In this document: one piece after another, positions 16,570 to 25,306 of the stretch
Layout: each line of letters opens with the position of its first letter
How positions within the stretch are numbered: the stretch's first letter is position 1
Assembly: GCA_025517565.1 (NCBI GenBank)
Contig: JAOPKD010000009.1
Span: forward strand, 29,269 to 93,268
DNA: 64,000 nucleotides
From: Halapricum hydrolyticum
GTDB taxonomy: Archaea; Halobacteriota; Halobacteria; Halobacteriales; Haloarculaceae
Direction of reading: 5' to 3'
The notes under the pieces: generated by a model
Database searches by the model: none
What the model was told of the DNA's origin: nothing
Seen by the model: the letters and a program-made list of their open reading frames with translations, nothing else
Program-made: the position numbers and the translations under genes

Positions 16570-18555
16570 ATGGCTGATAGCTCTTCCCCGAACACGCCAC
16601 ACGGAGACACGACGTGGTACAAAGCTCTTTCACCTGGTGAACTACCAGAAGGTCGAGTCAAGGCTGTTAGCTGTGGCGATACGACCGTGGCTGTAACCCA
16701 TTATGACGGTGAGTATGCTGCTCTCGACAACAACTGTCCGCATCAGGGCGGACCCCTCGGTGAGGGATCCATCGAGACAGGATATCTCCGATGTCCGTGG
16801 CACGGGTGGGACTTCGACCCGCTGACCGGCGAGACACCCGGTCCACACGACGACTGCGTCCAGACGTTCCCGGTCGAGGAACGCGAGGACGGAATCTACG
16901 TCGGATTTCCGGAAGAAGAACCTCACGAGCGAACGGTCTCCGACGTCATCGCCGAGACGCTGGTCAACTGGGGCGTCCGACAGGTCTGGGGGATCGTGGG
17001 TCACTCGAATCTCGGCCTCGCCGACGCGCTCCGCCGTGAGGCCGACCAGGGAAACCTCGCGTACTACGGCGTTCGGCACGAGGGCGCCGGCGCGTTCGCC
17101 GCCTCGGCATACGGAAAACTCACCGGGCGTCCGGCGGCCTGTTTCTCCATCGCAGGCCCCGGTGCGACGAACATGCTCACGGGCCTGTGGGACGCCAACG
17201 TCGACCGCTCGCCGACGATCGCCCTCACGGGGCAGGTCGAGTCGCAAGTCCTCGGGACGGGGAACTTCCAGGAAGTCGACCTCGAAGCCGCCTACGGCGA
17301 CGTCGCCGAGTTTGAGGCGACCGTCCTGCCGGACAGCCAGCACGCTGAACTCGCGACCCGAGCGGCCAAAACCGCCATCCTCGAACGCGGTGTCTCGCAC
17401 CTGATCTTCCCGGACGAGATACAAACGCAGTCCGCCGAGGGTGTCGAGCCCGGCGACCCCGAGGGGCGCATCACGGAACGCGACATCAGCCCGCCCGAGG
17501 ACGCAGTTCAAGATGCGGTGGACCTGCTCGAAACCGCCGAGCGTCCGGTCATCATCGCTGGCCACGGCGCTCGCTTCGAGATGGACGGCATCGTCGACCT
17601 CGCCGAACGGTTCGACTGTCCGGTGCTGACGACGTTCAAGGGCAAAGGACAGATTCCCGACTCCCACCCACTCGCGGGGGGCGTCCTCGGCCGGAGCGGA
17701 ACGCCGATCGCGAGTCACTTCATGAACGAGGCGGATCTGCTGGCCGTCTTCGGCGCGAGCTTCTCGAATCACACGGGCATTGCCGAGTACAAGCCGATAA
17801 TCCACGTCGACTACGATGCGATGACGCTGGGCAAGTTCCACAGCATCGATGTTCCAGTGTGGGGCGAGATCGGCGTCACTGTAGACGAGCTCATTGACCG
17901 AATTGAGGGCGTCGAGGCAGAGAGCCAGCGCGAAGAACTCGCCGATCGGTGGGAGATCTGGCGCGAGGAGAAGGCAACTCGACGCGCCGGGACGCCCGAG
18001 CGTGGCGTCAACTACGCCACCGCCTTCGAAGCGATGACCCGACTCGTCCCTGACGACGCCATCATTCCCGTCGACGTCGGGAACAACACCTATGCGTTCG
18101 GCCGGTATTTCGAACCGGAACACCAGTCCGTGCTCATGTCCGGCTATCTCGGGTCGATCGGCTTCGCGTTCCCGGCGGCCCTTGGGGCGTGGGCAGCCAC
18201 GCAGGAACCCGAGTCACAGTTTGCCGGCCGGAAGGTCGTCTCGGTGTCCAGCGATGGCGGGTTCGGCCAGTACATGAGCGAGTTCACGACCGCCGTCAAG
18301 TACGACATGGATATCACGCACGTCCTGTTGAACGACGACGAACTCGGGAAGATCAGCAAGGAGCAGCGTACGGGCGGGTGGGACGTCTGGCAGACCGACC
18401 TCGTGAACCCGGAGTTCGCCGCATTCGCGGAGAACTGTGGCGGACACGGCCTCTTCGTCGACGACCCGGACGACCTCGACGAGGCGCTCGAAACCGCGAT
18501 CGACCACGATGGCCCCGCACTCGTCGAAATACTCACTGACTCGGACCCCATCTGA
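16570..18555 (+). CDS. Rieske [2Fe-2S] domain fused to ThDP-dependent (pyruvate oxidase-like) enzyme
   Basis: 661 residues. Residues 15-115 form a Rieske domain with the full ligand set C56, H58, C75, H78 (CPHQGG and CPWHGW). From about 120 a complete ThDP enzyme of the pyruvate-oxidase/acetolactate-synthase family follows: catalytic Glu in VRHEGAGAFAA, the central GHGARFEMDGI domain, and the ThDP-Mg motif SDGGFGQ...LLNDDELG. The ThDP half would decarboxylate a 2-oxoacid; the Rieske domain could take electrons from the cleaved intermediate. Such a fusion is unusual. Substrate and acceptor are unknown. An antiporter gene follows after 43 bp. Confidence 0.88.
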   Translation: MADSSSPNTPHGDTTWYKALSPGELPEGRVKAVSCGDTTVAVTHYDGEYAALDNNCPHQGGPLGEGSIETGYLRCPWHGWDFDPLTGETPGPHDDCVQTFPVEEREDGIYVGFPEEEPHERTVSDVIAETLVNWGVRQVWGIVGHSNLGLADALRREADQGNLAYYGVRHEGAGAFAASAYGKLTGRPAACFSIAGPGATNMLTGLWDANVDRSPTIALTGQVESQVLGTGNFQEVDLEAAYGDVAEFEATVLPDSQHAELATRAAKTAILERGVSHLIFPDEIQTQSAEGVEPGDPEGRITERDISPPEDAVQDAVDLLETAERPVIIAGHGARFEMDGIVDLAERFDCPVLTTFKGKGQIPDSHPLAGGVLGRSGTPIASHFMNEADLLAVFGASFSNHTGIAEYKPIIHVDYDAMTLGKFHSIDVPVWGEIGVTVDELIDRIEGVEAESQREELADRWEIWREEKATRRAGTPERGVNYATAFEAMTRLVPDDAIIPVDVGNNTYAFGRYFEPEHQSVLMSGYLGSIGFAFPAALGAWAATQEPESQFAGRKVVSVSSDGGFGQYMSEFTTAVKYDMDITHVLLNDDELGKISKEQRTGGWDVWQTDLVNPEFAAFAENCGGHGLFVDDPDDLDEALETAIDHDGPALVEILTDSDPI

Positions 18556-18598
18556 GCGATCGTATGGTCGTGACTGAAACTTCCATCGGGGCGAACGC

Positions 18599-19831
18599 GT
18601 GAGCGGGTTCACATCGCTGCTACTCAGCGTCCTTGGAGTATTCGCGCTGGCGTTGGTCGTCCGATTGGTGGTCCGCAACCAGGATCGGGTCGCGTTTGCG
18701 AGTGCGCTTGTCTTCATCGGCGTGGTCGTCTCGGCAGTGGGACTCTCCTTTGACCTCCCGCTCACCGACGACCTGATCCTGACAATCTTTTTGCCGACGA
18801 TAATTTTCCACGGGACGACGACGATCGACGTCCAAGAACTGTGGCGAAACACGAGCCTAATTGTGGTTCTCACGGTCATTGGACTCCCACTTGCGGTCGT
18901 GATTCTCGGCGTGGTCGGCTCGGTTGCGTTCGGATTTCCGTTGCTTGTCGCGCTGCTGTTCGCGACGATCATTCTCCCGACCGACCCTGCCGCAGTGCTG
19001 TCGATCTTCGACGAGCTCGACGTCGCCGAACAGCTCGCGGTCACCATCGAAGGCGAGAGCCTCCTCAACGATGGCGTCGCGATCGTGATTTTCTCCGCGG
19101 TGGTCGCCGCCTTCGAAGCCTCCGGATCGGTCGCGGCGCTTGCGACACCGCGTTCTCTCGTCGGCATCGCCGGCGACATCGCCCTCGTCGGTGGTGGAGG
19201 GCTCGTCCTGGGCATGGTTGTCGGCTACCTCGCCCACATCGCGATGCGCCAGCTCGACGACAGGATGAGCATCCTCCTGCTCACCGTGCTGGTCACCTAC
19301 GGGAGCTTTCTGCTCGCCGAACACTTCCTCGGAGTGAGTGGGATTCTCGCGGTTGTGGGTGCGGGACTGTTGATGGGTGCACACGAGGAGACCCACCACA
19401 AGATGAGCACGAGCGAGTCCCACGTCCAGGAACTCTGGACGACCGCGGCCTTTCTCGTCACGACGATGCTGTACGTCCTCATCGGTGCCGAAATCCGGAT
19501 CGATGCGTTCATCGAGAACGCCGGACTCGTGGTCTCGGCCGCTATTCTCGTTGTCGTCGTCCGCGCGGCCACGATTTACCCACTGGTCACAGGAACCAAT
19601 CTCATACGCGGCCAGCCGGTTCCCCTGTACTGCCAGCACGTGATGGTCTGGGGCGGTCTGCATACCGTCGTGCCGGTCGCGCTGGTGTTGTCGCTCCCGC
19701 AGGGGTTTCCGTTCCGCGAGCAACTGCAGGTGATGGTGTTCGGCGTCGCCGTGATCAGCATCGTCGTCCAGGGGCTGTTGATGCCGCCCGTCCTGACGCG
19801 GCTTGGGCTGGGCGATTCGAGCGGCGGGTGA
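18599..19831 (+). CDS. Na+/H+ antiporter-type cation:proton antiporter (CPA1)
   Basis: 410 residues, 11-13 hydrophobic segments. It has the CPA signatures LPTDPAAVLSIF and EGESLLNDGVAIVIF. It should exchange Na+ or K+ for protons across the cytoplasmic membrane, important for a halophile's pH and ion balance. The start is GTG at 18599. It is 43 bp after the Rieske-ThDP gene, on the same strand, so co-transcription is possible. Convergent with the channel gene (5-bp gap). Confidence 0.9.
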   Translation: MSGFTSLLLSVLGVFALALVVRLVVRNQDRVAFASALVFIGVVVSAVGLSFDLPLTDDLILTIFLPTIIFHGTTTIDVQELWRNTSLIVVLTVIGLPLAVVILGVVGSVAFGFPLLVALLFATIILPTDPAAVLSIFDELDVAEQLAVTIEGESLLNDGVAIVIFSAVVAAFEASGSVAALATPRSLVGIAGDIALVGGGGLVLGMVVGYLAHIAMRQLDDRMSILLLTVLVTYGSFLLAEHFLGVSGILAVVGAGLLMGAHEETHHKMSTSESHVQELWTTAAFLVTTMLYVLIGAEIRIDAFIENAGLVVSAAILVVVVRAATIYPLVTGTNLIRGQPVPLYCQHVMVWGGLHTVVPVALVLSLPQGFPFREQLQVMVFGVAVISIVVQGLLMPPVLTRLGLGDSSGG

Positions 19832-19836
19832 CGCAG

Positions 19837-21369
19837 TTACCTCGTCACGCGGCGGCCGAGCGAGAAGACGAAGACGGCAGTCAGAAACGCGCCCGCGAGT
19901 CCCTCCGATGCAGCTACGAAACGGCCGGCATCGCCAGCCGGATGGACGTCCCCGAGTCCGAGTGTCGCGAACGTCACGACGCTGAAGTAGAGCCCATCGA
20001 ACGCGGCGAGCAGACCGTGAGTGCCGTAGCGCACCACCTCCTCGCCCGCAACGAGTCCGCCGACTGCCGGGTACAAGAGTGCGCTGCTCACGATGACCCC
20101 CAGCGCAAGTGCAAGCGTCCGCTGTGGTCGCTCGCCGTAGCCGGCGACCAGATCGAGAAATCCGTTCGTGGCCCAGCGCAGCGCCGCGTCCGCGCGATGT
20201 GTCAGTGAGTGCTCGGAAGCCCGGGCGTGGGCGGCGTAGCGCCGGCGACGGTATCGCAACTCGCGGACAAAGAACATCGACGCTGTCTCGCTGTCGCCCG
20301 TCCCCGTCGCCCCCTGTTTTCCTTCGAGATATGTGTGTTCCAGTCCCTCAATGCTATCCGCCGCCGCGGGGGTCCCGACGTACTCGTGGAGCCGCCAGCG
20401 GTTCGAACGCAACACCTCACGGTAGGACGCGAAGGGGAACCCGTCGAACCGCGTTCGGTAGAATCGGTATCGGTCGAAGGTGTCCGGTTCGCAGTCGAGA
20501 TCCACGTCACCGAGGGTGACATCTGTAAGGTCGTAGCAGGCGACAGCATCCTCCGGTTGGTCGAGCCGTCCTGCTGAGACGGTCGCGTCTTGGAGATGGC
20601 ACGTCAGGTCGCTGCTGGGACGGACACGAAGCAGGTCGAACGTCCCTTCCGAGAGATCGAGCGTCCCGTCGGCATCGTCGAGACAGACGCCTTCGAATAT
20701 CGCACGGGTGCCGTCCGCACCGACGAACTCGGCACCCTCCTCGAACGTCGTGGACACGAACTGCACAGTTCCAAAGGTGAGGTTGGGAAAGTGTGCCGAG
20801 CCGGCGACAGTGACGTCGTCGAAACCTAGCCATCCAGCCACGTCGCAGGCAGCGAACTCCACGCTGCCGTCGAACCGGACATTGCTGATCTGAAAACTGC
20901 GTTCAAACGACCCACGGCGAGACCGAAGACAGGTCAATGGTTCTGACGCCGTCCCGAACACTGTGTCGTCGATTGTGACGTCCATCTCGAAGGTCGCCGT
21001 AGTGGTGTCCAGGTGCGATATGTGACAGTCTCTGATGTGGACCGGGTGTCGAACGACCGCCCCGGACAGATCGAGCCTCCCGTCGACTGTGACGTCACAG
21101 AATATAATACGCCCGACATCGCTCCCGTCGACGACGAGCGCGGAGAGATCCAGTTCGTCGAGCTGGATGTCGACGTACTCTCGACGAGCAGGGTCGTCCG
21201 CGTCGACGTCCGCGAGGAATGCCGACCGCAACGTCGACGAGGTGATGTCCGCCGCCACGCGCTCCTCGGGCGTGAGGTGGAACACGCACCGGTCGTGGTC
21301 GGCGGCCACCGACCGCGGACAGCGTCGCTCCGATCCGTCCACGGTGTACCGAACGGTACAGCAGGTCAC
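19837..21369 (-). CDS. Two-TM ion channel with N-terminal pentapeptide-like repeat domain
   Basis: 510 residues. The N-terminus has clustered Cys/His (CC at 3-4, C17, C28, H31), a likely zinc site. About 80-330 is a run of beta-helix-like repeats (RLDLSGAVV, ITIDDTVFG-type, GSVEFAACDV) resembling pentapeptide-repeat proteins. Near the C-terminus are a membrane helix (ALALGVIVSSALLYPAVGG), a K+-channel pore with filter TLGLGD, and a second helix (AFLTAVFVFSLG). It is probably a cation (K+) channel regulated by its large cytoplasmic domain. The repeat-channel fusion is unusual; its signal is unknown. Confidence 0.8.
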   Translation of the reverse strand: MTCCTVRYTVDGSERRCPRSVAADHDRCVFHLTPEERVAADITSSTLRSAFLADVDADDPARREYVDIQLDELDLSALVVDGSDVGRIIFCDVTVDGRLDLSGAVVRHPVHIRDCHISHLDTTTATFEMDVTIDDTVFGTASEPLTCLRSRRGSFERSFQISNVRFDGSVEFAACDVAGWLGFDDVTVAGSAHFPNLTFGTVQFVSTTFEEGAEFVGADGTRAIFEGVCLDDADGTLDLSEGTFDLLRVRPSSDLTCHLQDATVSAGRLDQPEDAVACYDLTDVTLGDVDLDCEPDTFDRYRFYRTRFDGFPFASYREVLRSNRWRLHEYVGTPAAADSIEGLEHTYLEGKQGATGTGDSETASMFFVRELRYRRRRYAAHARASEHSLTHRADAALRWATNGFLDLVAGYGERPQRTLALALGVIVSSALLYPAVGGLVAGEEVVRYGTHGLLAAFDGLYFSVVTFATLGLGDVHPAGDAGRFVAASEGLAGAFLTAVFVFSLGRRVTR

Positions 21370-21447
21370 GTTACTCCCCTCGCGTGCCAGCCTCGACGCG
21401 TGTTCGGAGGAGCCCGTCGTCGGGGCGGTGTATCGTTCATATCCATG

Positions 21448-21846
21448 TCAGCGGGAGGGGGACTGAAGGAAGTCGAGTCGAACGGACGCAGTCGACCGCA
21501 GGACGCTCGCCACCAGCACCACCAGCGAGAGCGACAGGAGGACGATTCCGAATCCCAGGGGGAGCCCGATTGGATCCGGGCCCAAGACGCTCCCGAGCGT
21601 CAGTGCGAGGCCGAACACCCCGAGGTAGCTTCCGAGGAGAAACAGCGGCACGACGCTGTAGGGGCCATCAGTGTAGGCGTACACGCCGGCGAGCACGCCG
21701 GCGGCCGGGAGCACGACGAAGTAGACGACTGTCGCGACTCCATTAGTCGCGGCGTCCAACCCACTCACCGGGTCCCGGTAGAGTACGAAGAGGACCACCA
21801 GGAATCCGGCCACGAGTGCAGCGCCGCCGATTTCGTTTGTGTCCAT
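21448..21846 (-). CDS. Four-helix membrane protein, unknown function
   Basis: 132 residues with about four hydrophobic segments (ALVAGFLVVLFVLY, VVYFVVLPAAGVLAGVY, VVPLFLLGSYLGVFGLAL, GFGIVLLSLSLVVLV). I do not recognise a family. It lies between the pentapeptide-channel gene (78 bp) and another small membrane protein (55 bp), all on the minus strand, so the three may form an operon concerned with membrane ion handling. Confidence 0.7.
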   Translation of the reverse strand: MDTNEIGGAALVAGFLVVLFVLYRDPVSGLDAATNGVATVVYFVVLPAAGVLAGVYAYTDGPYSVVPLFLLGSYLGVFGLALTLGSVLGPDPIGLPLGFGIVLLSLSLVVLVASVLRSTASVRLDFLQSPSR

Positions 21847-21901
21847 ACAGTGATAACCCTCAACGGGGACGGAGTAGTTGCTCCGGTCTGTGTCTCTCGA
21901 G

Positions 21902-22306
21902 TTACTCCTGGGCGCGCTCCATCGCGTAGCTCAGCCGGTGGGGCATGAGGCTCAGCGCGCGGACGATGGCCACCAAAGCGATGAAGATGCCCAGGAGGAT
22001 GTGGCCGATGCCGCCGAGTTTGAGCCACAGCAGCGTCGAGGGCCACTTGTGGATCGAAGCGAGTGCGCCGTTGACCGCGGCGCCGCGGGTCCCGCCGCTC
22101 CCGCCGGCGAGGCTCGTGTCGGTGTACGTGCTGAAGAAGTTCTCCAGTAGCGGGTGGAACTCGGTCAGCTCGAAGAACAGTGCCGCGCCGACCAGCAGGT
22201 ATCCTACGGCGGCGAAGACGGCACCGACCATGAGCATCTTCTTGATCGAGCCGACGGTCGATTCTATCTCGTCGATTGGTTGACGGTCCGGGTAATCGGA
22301 TGCCAT
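21902..22306 (-). CDS. Small membrane protein, unknown function
   Basis: 134 residues with two or three membrane segments (MLMVGAVFAAVGYLLVGAALF and LGGIGHILLGIFIALVAIV). The soluble N-terminus contains Asp and Glu. No family is recognised. It is the probable first gene of the minus-strand trio ending in the pentapeptide-channel gene. The 22307-22573 gap upstream contains nothing recognisable beyond promoter-like AT-rich stretches. Confidence 0.7.
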   Translation of the reverse strand: MASDYPDRQPIDEIESTVGSIKKMLMVGAVFAAVGYLLVGAALFFELTEFHPLLENFFSTYTDTSLAGGSGGTRGAAVNGALASIHKWPSTLLWLKLGGIGHILLGIFIALVAIVRALSLMPHRLSYAMERAQE

Positions 22307-22582
22307 ACACCCTCATTCACCCCCCTAATAGATAGGAGCACCGCGGCCGTGGAACTCGCTTACACGGACACATGGACGTTCTAATACTTCCGGATGAAAC
22401 GTCAGCGCGACCAGAGACAATATGCCGTCAATAGCCCGACTACCGATCTCACGGGGTGACGTGATTGTGCATCGAAATCGAACAAATCCGTCCGACGCAA
22501 CCGACAGACACCGGTCCCGAACACGGGCCGTGCAGCGGATCGGACAGTCAATCCGGACTCGGACGAACAGAGTGTGGAACCG

Positions 22583-24280
22583 ATGAGTCACTCCGACGAG
22601 CAGGCAGCAGAACAGGTCGCCGTCTGGAGTGACCTCCCCGACCGAGAGCCGACGCATGCCCGCGTCGAGGGCATCGATCTCGTCGTCATTCGGTACGGCG
22701 ACGAGGTGTCGGTTCTGTATGGCCGCTGTCTGCATCGCGGGGTACTCCTCGGTGACGGCCACGTCGAGGGACACAACCTCATCTGCGGCGTCCACGGCTG
22801 GGATTATCGGTACGATACGGGCGTCAGCGAGTATGACAACTCGGAAGTTCTCGAGAAATTCACAGCGTGGGTCGACAAGGAGGAGGACGCCGTCTTCGTC
22901 GACGCGTCAGAAGTTACGGCCTGGGCGGAAGAGAATCCACAGCCGTACGATCCGCCCGAAGCTGGAGACGGCGACGACGGGGCAATGCAGGGAGCTACCG
23001 ACGACATCGACGGCGGCTCGGTCGACCCCGAGTTCTACGGCGAGCCCGATTACGACAAAGAGCCGTACACACACTACATCCAGAGCCTCGCCCAGAAGGG
23101 ACCCGAGGGAATCGGTGAACACGGGGACGTTTCGGCGATGGGCGTTCCGCGCTCAGAGCTCCCGTCCTGGGACGACCTGCAGATCCTGACTGCCCAGCTC
23201 GCCCGGACGCCGCTCGACGACGAGGCAGCCGTCGATACGGGGCTGGTGATCGGTCCGAACGCAGAGAACCCACTGCACCTCGATATCCCGATCTTCGTGA
23301 GCGACATGAGCTTTGGCGCGCTCAGTGAGGAAGCGAAGATCGCAATCTCGAAAGGCGCAGACCAGGCAGGTACGGGCATCTGTTCCGGTGAAGGCGGCAT
23401 GTTACCCGAGGAGCAGGAAGCGAACTCCCGGTACTTCTACGAGTACGCGACAGGGAAATTCGGCTGGGACATCGACCTCGTCGAACGGGTCCAGGCGTTC
23501 CACTTCAAAGCCGGACAGGGTGCAAAAACGGGGACCGGCGGCCACCTCCCCGGCGAAAAAGTACAGGGACGAATCGCCGAGGTCCGCGATCTCGAACCGG
23601 GAACGGACGCCGTGAGTCCCTCGCGCTTCCAAGATTTGGAAACGCCCAAGGATTTCGCCGAGATGGCCGACCGGGTGCGCGACGTCGGTGGTGGCATCCC
23701 GATCGGGTTCAAACTCTCCGCCCAGCATGTCGAGGAGGATATTGACTTCGCGCTGGATGCTGGTGCCGACTATCTCATCCTCGACGGGCGCGGGGGTGGT
23801 ACTGGCGCGGCACCAGACGTATTCAAAAACAATATCTCGGTCCCGACGATGGCCGCTCTTGCCCGGGCACGTCGCCACTTAGACGGACGCAACCGGTCGG
23901 ACGTGACGCTCATCGCGACGGGTGGCCTCCGGACGGAGTCGGATTTCATCAAGGCGATGGCGCTCGGAGCGGACGGCGTCGCCGTCGCGAACTCGGCGAT
24001 GCAAGCAATCGGCTGTCTCGGGATGCGAGCCTGTGACTCGAACAATTGTCCCGTTGGGATCGCTACCCAGCGGGAAGACCTCAGAAACCGTCTCGTCATC
24101 GACTCGGCTGCCGACGGTCTACAGAACTTCTTCGAAGCGACAGTCGAACTGATGAAGGTGATGGCTCGTGCTTGTGGACACGACAGTCTCTCCGGGTTCG
24201 AGTGTCGTGATCTAACGACCTGGAAAAAAGATATCGCCGACCTGACCGGCGTCGAATATGCGGGGGTTACGGAACCGTGA
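22583..24280 (+). CDS. Rieske [2Fe-2S] domain fused to FMN-binding glutamate-synthase-like domain
   Basis: 565 residues from the ATG at 22583 (GTG at 22574 also possible). A Rieske domain has C49, H51, C68, H71 (RCLHRG and CGVHGW). An acidic linker at about 120-150 leads into a GltS FMN barrel: FVSDMSFGALS, KAGQGAKTGTGGHLPG, GGTGAAPDV. A CLGMRAC-DSNNCPVG segment carries the cysteines that bind a 3Fe-4S cluster in glutamate synthases. No glutaminase domain is present. It may be an FMN oxidoreductase fed by the Rieske cluster; glutamate synthesis is not proven. Confidence 0.87.
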   Translation: MSHSDEQAAEQVAVWSDLPDREPTHARVEGIDLVVIRYGDEVSVLYGRCLHRGVLLGDGHVEGHNLICGVHGWDYRYDTGVSEYDNSEVLEKFTAWVDKEEDAVFVDASEVTAWAEENPQPYDPPEAGDGDDGAMQGATDDIDGGSVDPEFYGEPDYDKEPYTHYIQSLAQKGPEGIGEHGDVSAMGVPRSELPSWDDLQILTAQLARTPLDDEAAVDTGLVIGPNAENPLHLDIPIFVSDMSFGALSEEAKIAISKGADQAGTGICSGEGGMLPEEQEANSRYFYEYATGKFGWDIDLVERVQAFHFKAGQGAKTGTGGHLPGEKVQGRIAEVRDLEPGTDAVSPSRFQDLETPKDFAEMADRVRDVGGGIPIGFKLSAQHVEEDIDFALDAGADYLILDGRGGGTGAAPDVFKNNISVPTMAALARARRHLDGRNRSDVTLIATGGLRTESDFIKAMALGADGVAVANSAMQAIGCLGMRACDSNNCPVGIATQREDLRNRLVIDSAADGLQNFFEATVELMKVMARACGHDSLSGFECRDLTTWKKDIADLTGVEYAGVTEP

Positions 24281-24310
24281 GACCGACGTCCAAACGCTTG
24301 AATTCCCGGC

Positions 24311-24754
24311 ATGAACAGAAATCAAATAATGCGAGTGGGTGGCCGTCCAGCTATCCTGTGGGTACTGCTGGCGGTGCTTGGCCAGCTGGCGGTCCGTGCC
24401 GTAATCGGCGGTGTGGCATTGCTGATGGCCCCCTCCGGAGAGATTGTCGGACTCTCGTCGGTTCCACTCGACAGGACGCCGTTCGGGGACTTCCTGGTCC
24501 CAGGCATCATCCTCTTCGTGGTGTTCGGACTCGTCCCGGCAGTCGTGTGCTACGCGCTCTACACGCGACGCCGATGGGGGTGGACTTCGAGCGTCGGCGT
24601 CGCCGTTGCAATGCTAATCTGGGTACTCGTGGAGGTGGCTGCCGGCTTCGATCGGCCGACGATCTATCTGAACCTCGCAACCGCCGGAGCGATCGTAGTG
24701 CTTGCTGTTCACCCAGCAGTCCGCCAAGACAGATCGGACGCCAAGCGGTCGTGA
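24311..24754 (+). CDS. Four-helix membrane protein, unknown function
   Basis: 147 residues with four hydrophobic segments ([69 protein letters not shown]). No family is recognised with certainty. The start at 24311 is 30 bp after the Rieske-GltS gene, so it may be co-transcribed; dihydrofolate reductase follows 46 bp later. Confidence 0.7.
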   Translation: MNRNQIMRVGGRPAILWVLLAVLGQLAVRAVIGGVALLMAPSGEIVGLSSVPLDRTPFGDFLVPGIILFVVFGLVPAVVCYALYTRRRWGWTSSVGVAVAMLIWVLVEVAAGFDRPTIYLNLATAGAIVVLAVHPAVRQDRSDAKRS

Positions 24755-24800
24755 TAGAGGCAAACCTACCGGAAATACGCGGAGTCACCACCGATTGAAC

Positions 24801-25289
24801 ATGGATATAGAACTCATTACAGTGGCTGCAGTGGCAGAGAACGGCGTTATCGGCCGGGACGGCGAGATCCCGTGGCCGAGCATCCCAGCCGACAAGCAAC
24901 AGTACAGAGATCGGATCGCGGATTCACCCGTAATCCTCGGGCGAGTCACGTTCGACTCAATGCGTGACGACCTCCCGGGGACCGCACAAATCGTGTTGAG
25001 CCGGTCGGAATCGGCGTTCGATGTCGAATCGGCGCACCATGTGTCGGGCATCGACGATGCGATCGCGACAGTCGAATCGCTCGGGAGCGACCATGCCTAT
25101 GTCATCGGCGGAGCGGGCATCTACGACCTCTTCCAGCCGGCTATCGACCGAATGATACTCAGCCGGATTCCCGGCGAGTACGACGGGGACACGTATTTTC
25201 CGGACTGGGAGACCAATGACTGGACCCTCGTGGACCGCACCCCCTATGACGAGTTCACCCTCGAAGAGTGGGTTCGAGAACAAAGCTAA
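24801..25289 (+). CDS. folA: Dihydrofolate reductase
   Basis: 162 residues. The family pattern is [20 protein letters not shown] at the N-terminus (folate-pocket residues), [11 protein letters not shown] and [11 protein letters not shown] for NADPH binding. It reduces dihydrofolate to tetrahydrofolate. The ATG at 24801 fits the family start, and the 33-codon upstream extension is rejected. It is followed after 17 bp by the M20 hydrolase gene. Confidence 0.93.
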   Translation: MDIELITVAAVAENGVIGRDGEIPWPSIPADKQQYRDRIADSPVILGRVTFDSMRDDLPGTAQIVLSRSESAFDVESAHHVSGIDDAIATVESLGSDHAYVIGGAGIYDLFQPAIDRMILSRIPGEYDGDTYFPDWETNDWTLVDRTPYDEFTLEEWVREQS

Positions 25290-25306
25290 CACTCCGGATA
25301 CCAACG

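Noticed and set aside
16642..18123. 493-residue open frame antisense to the Rieske-ThDP gene
   Set aside because: It mirrors a strongly supported gene; the translation has no domain and arises from GC-rich codon third positions.
18841..20208. 455-residue arginine-rich open frame over the antiporter and channel genes
   Set aside because: Composition is Arg/His-rich, unlike acidic haloarchaeal proteins, and overlaps two real genes on both strands.
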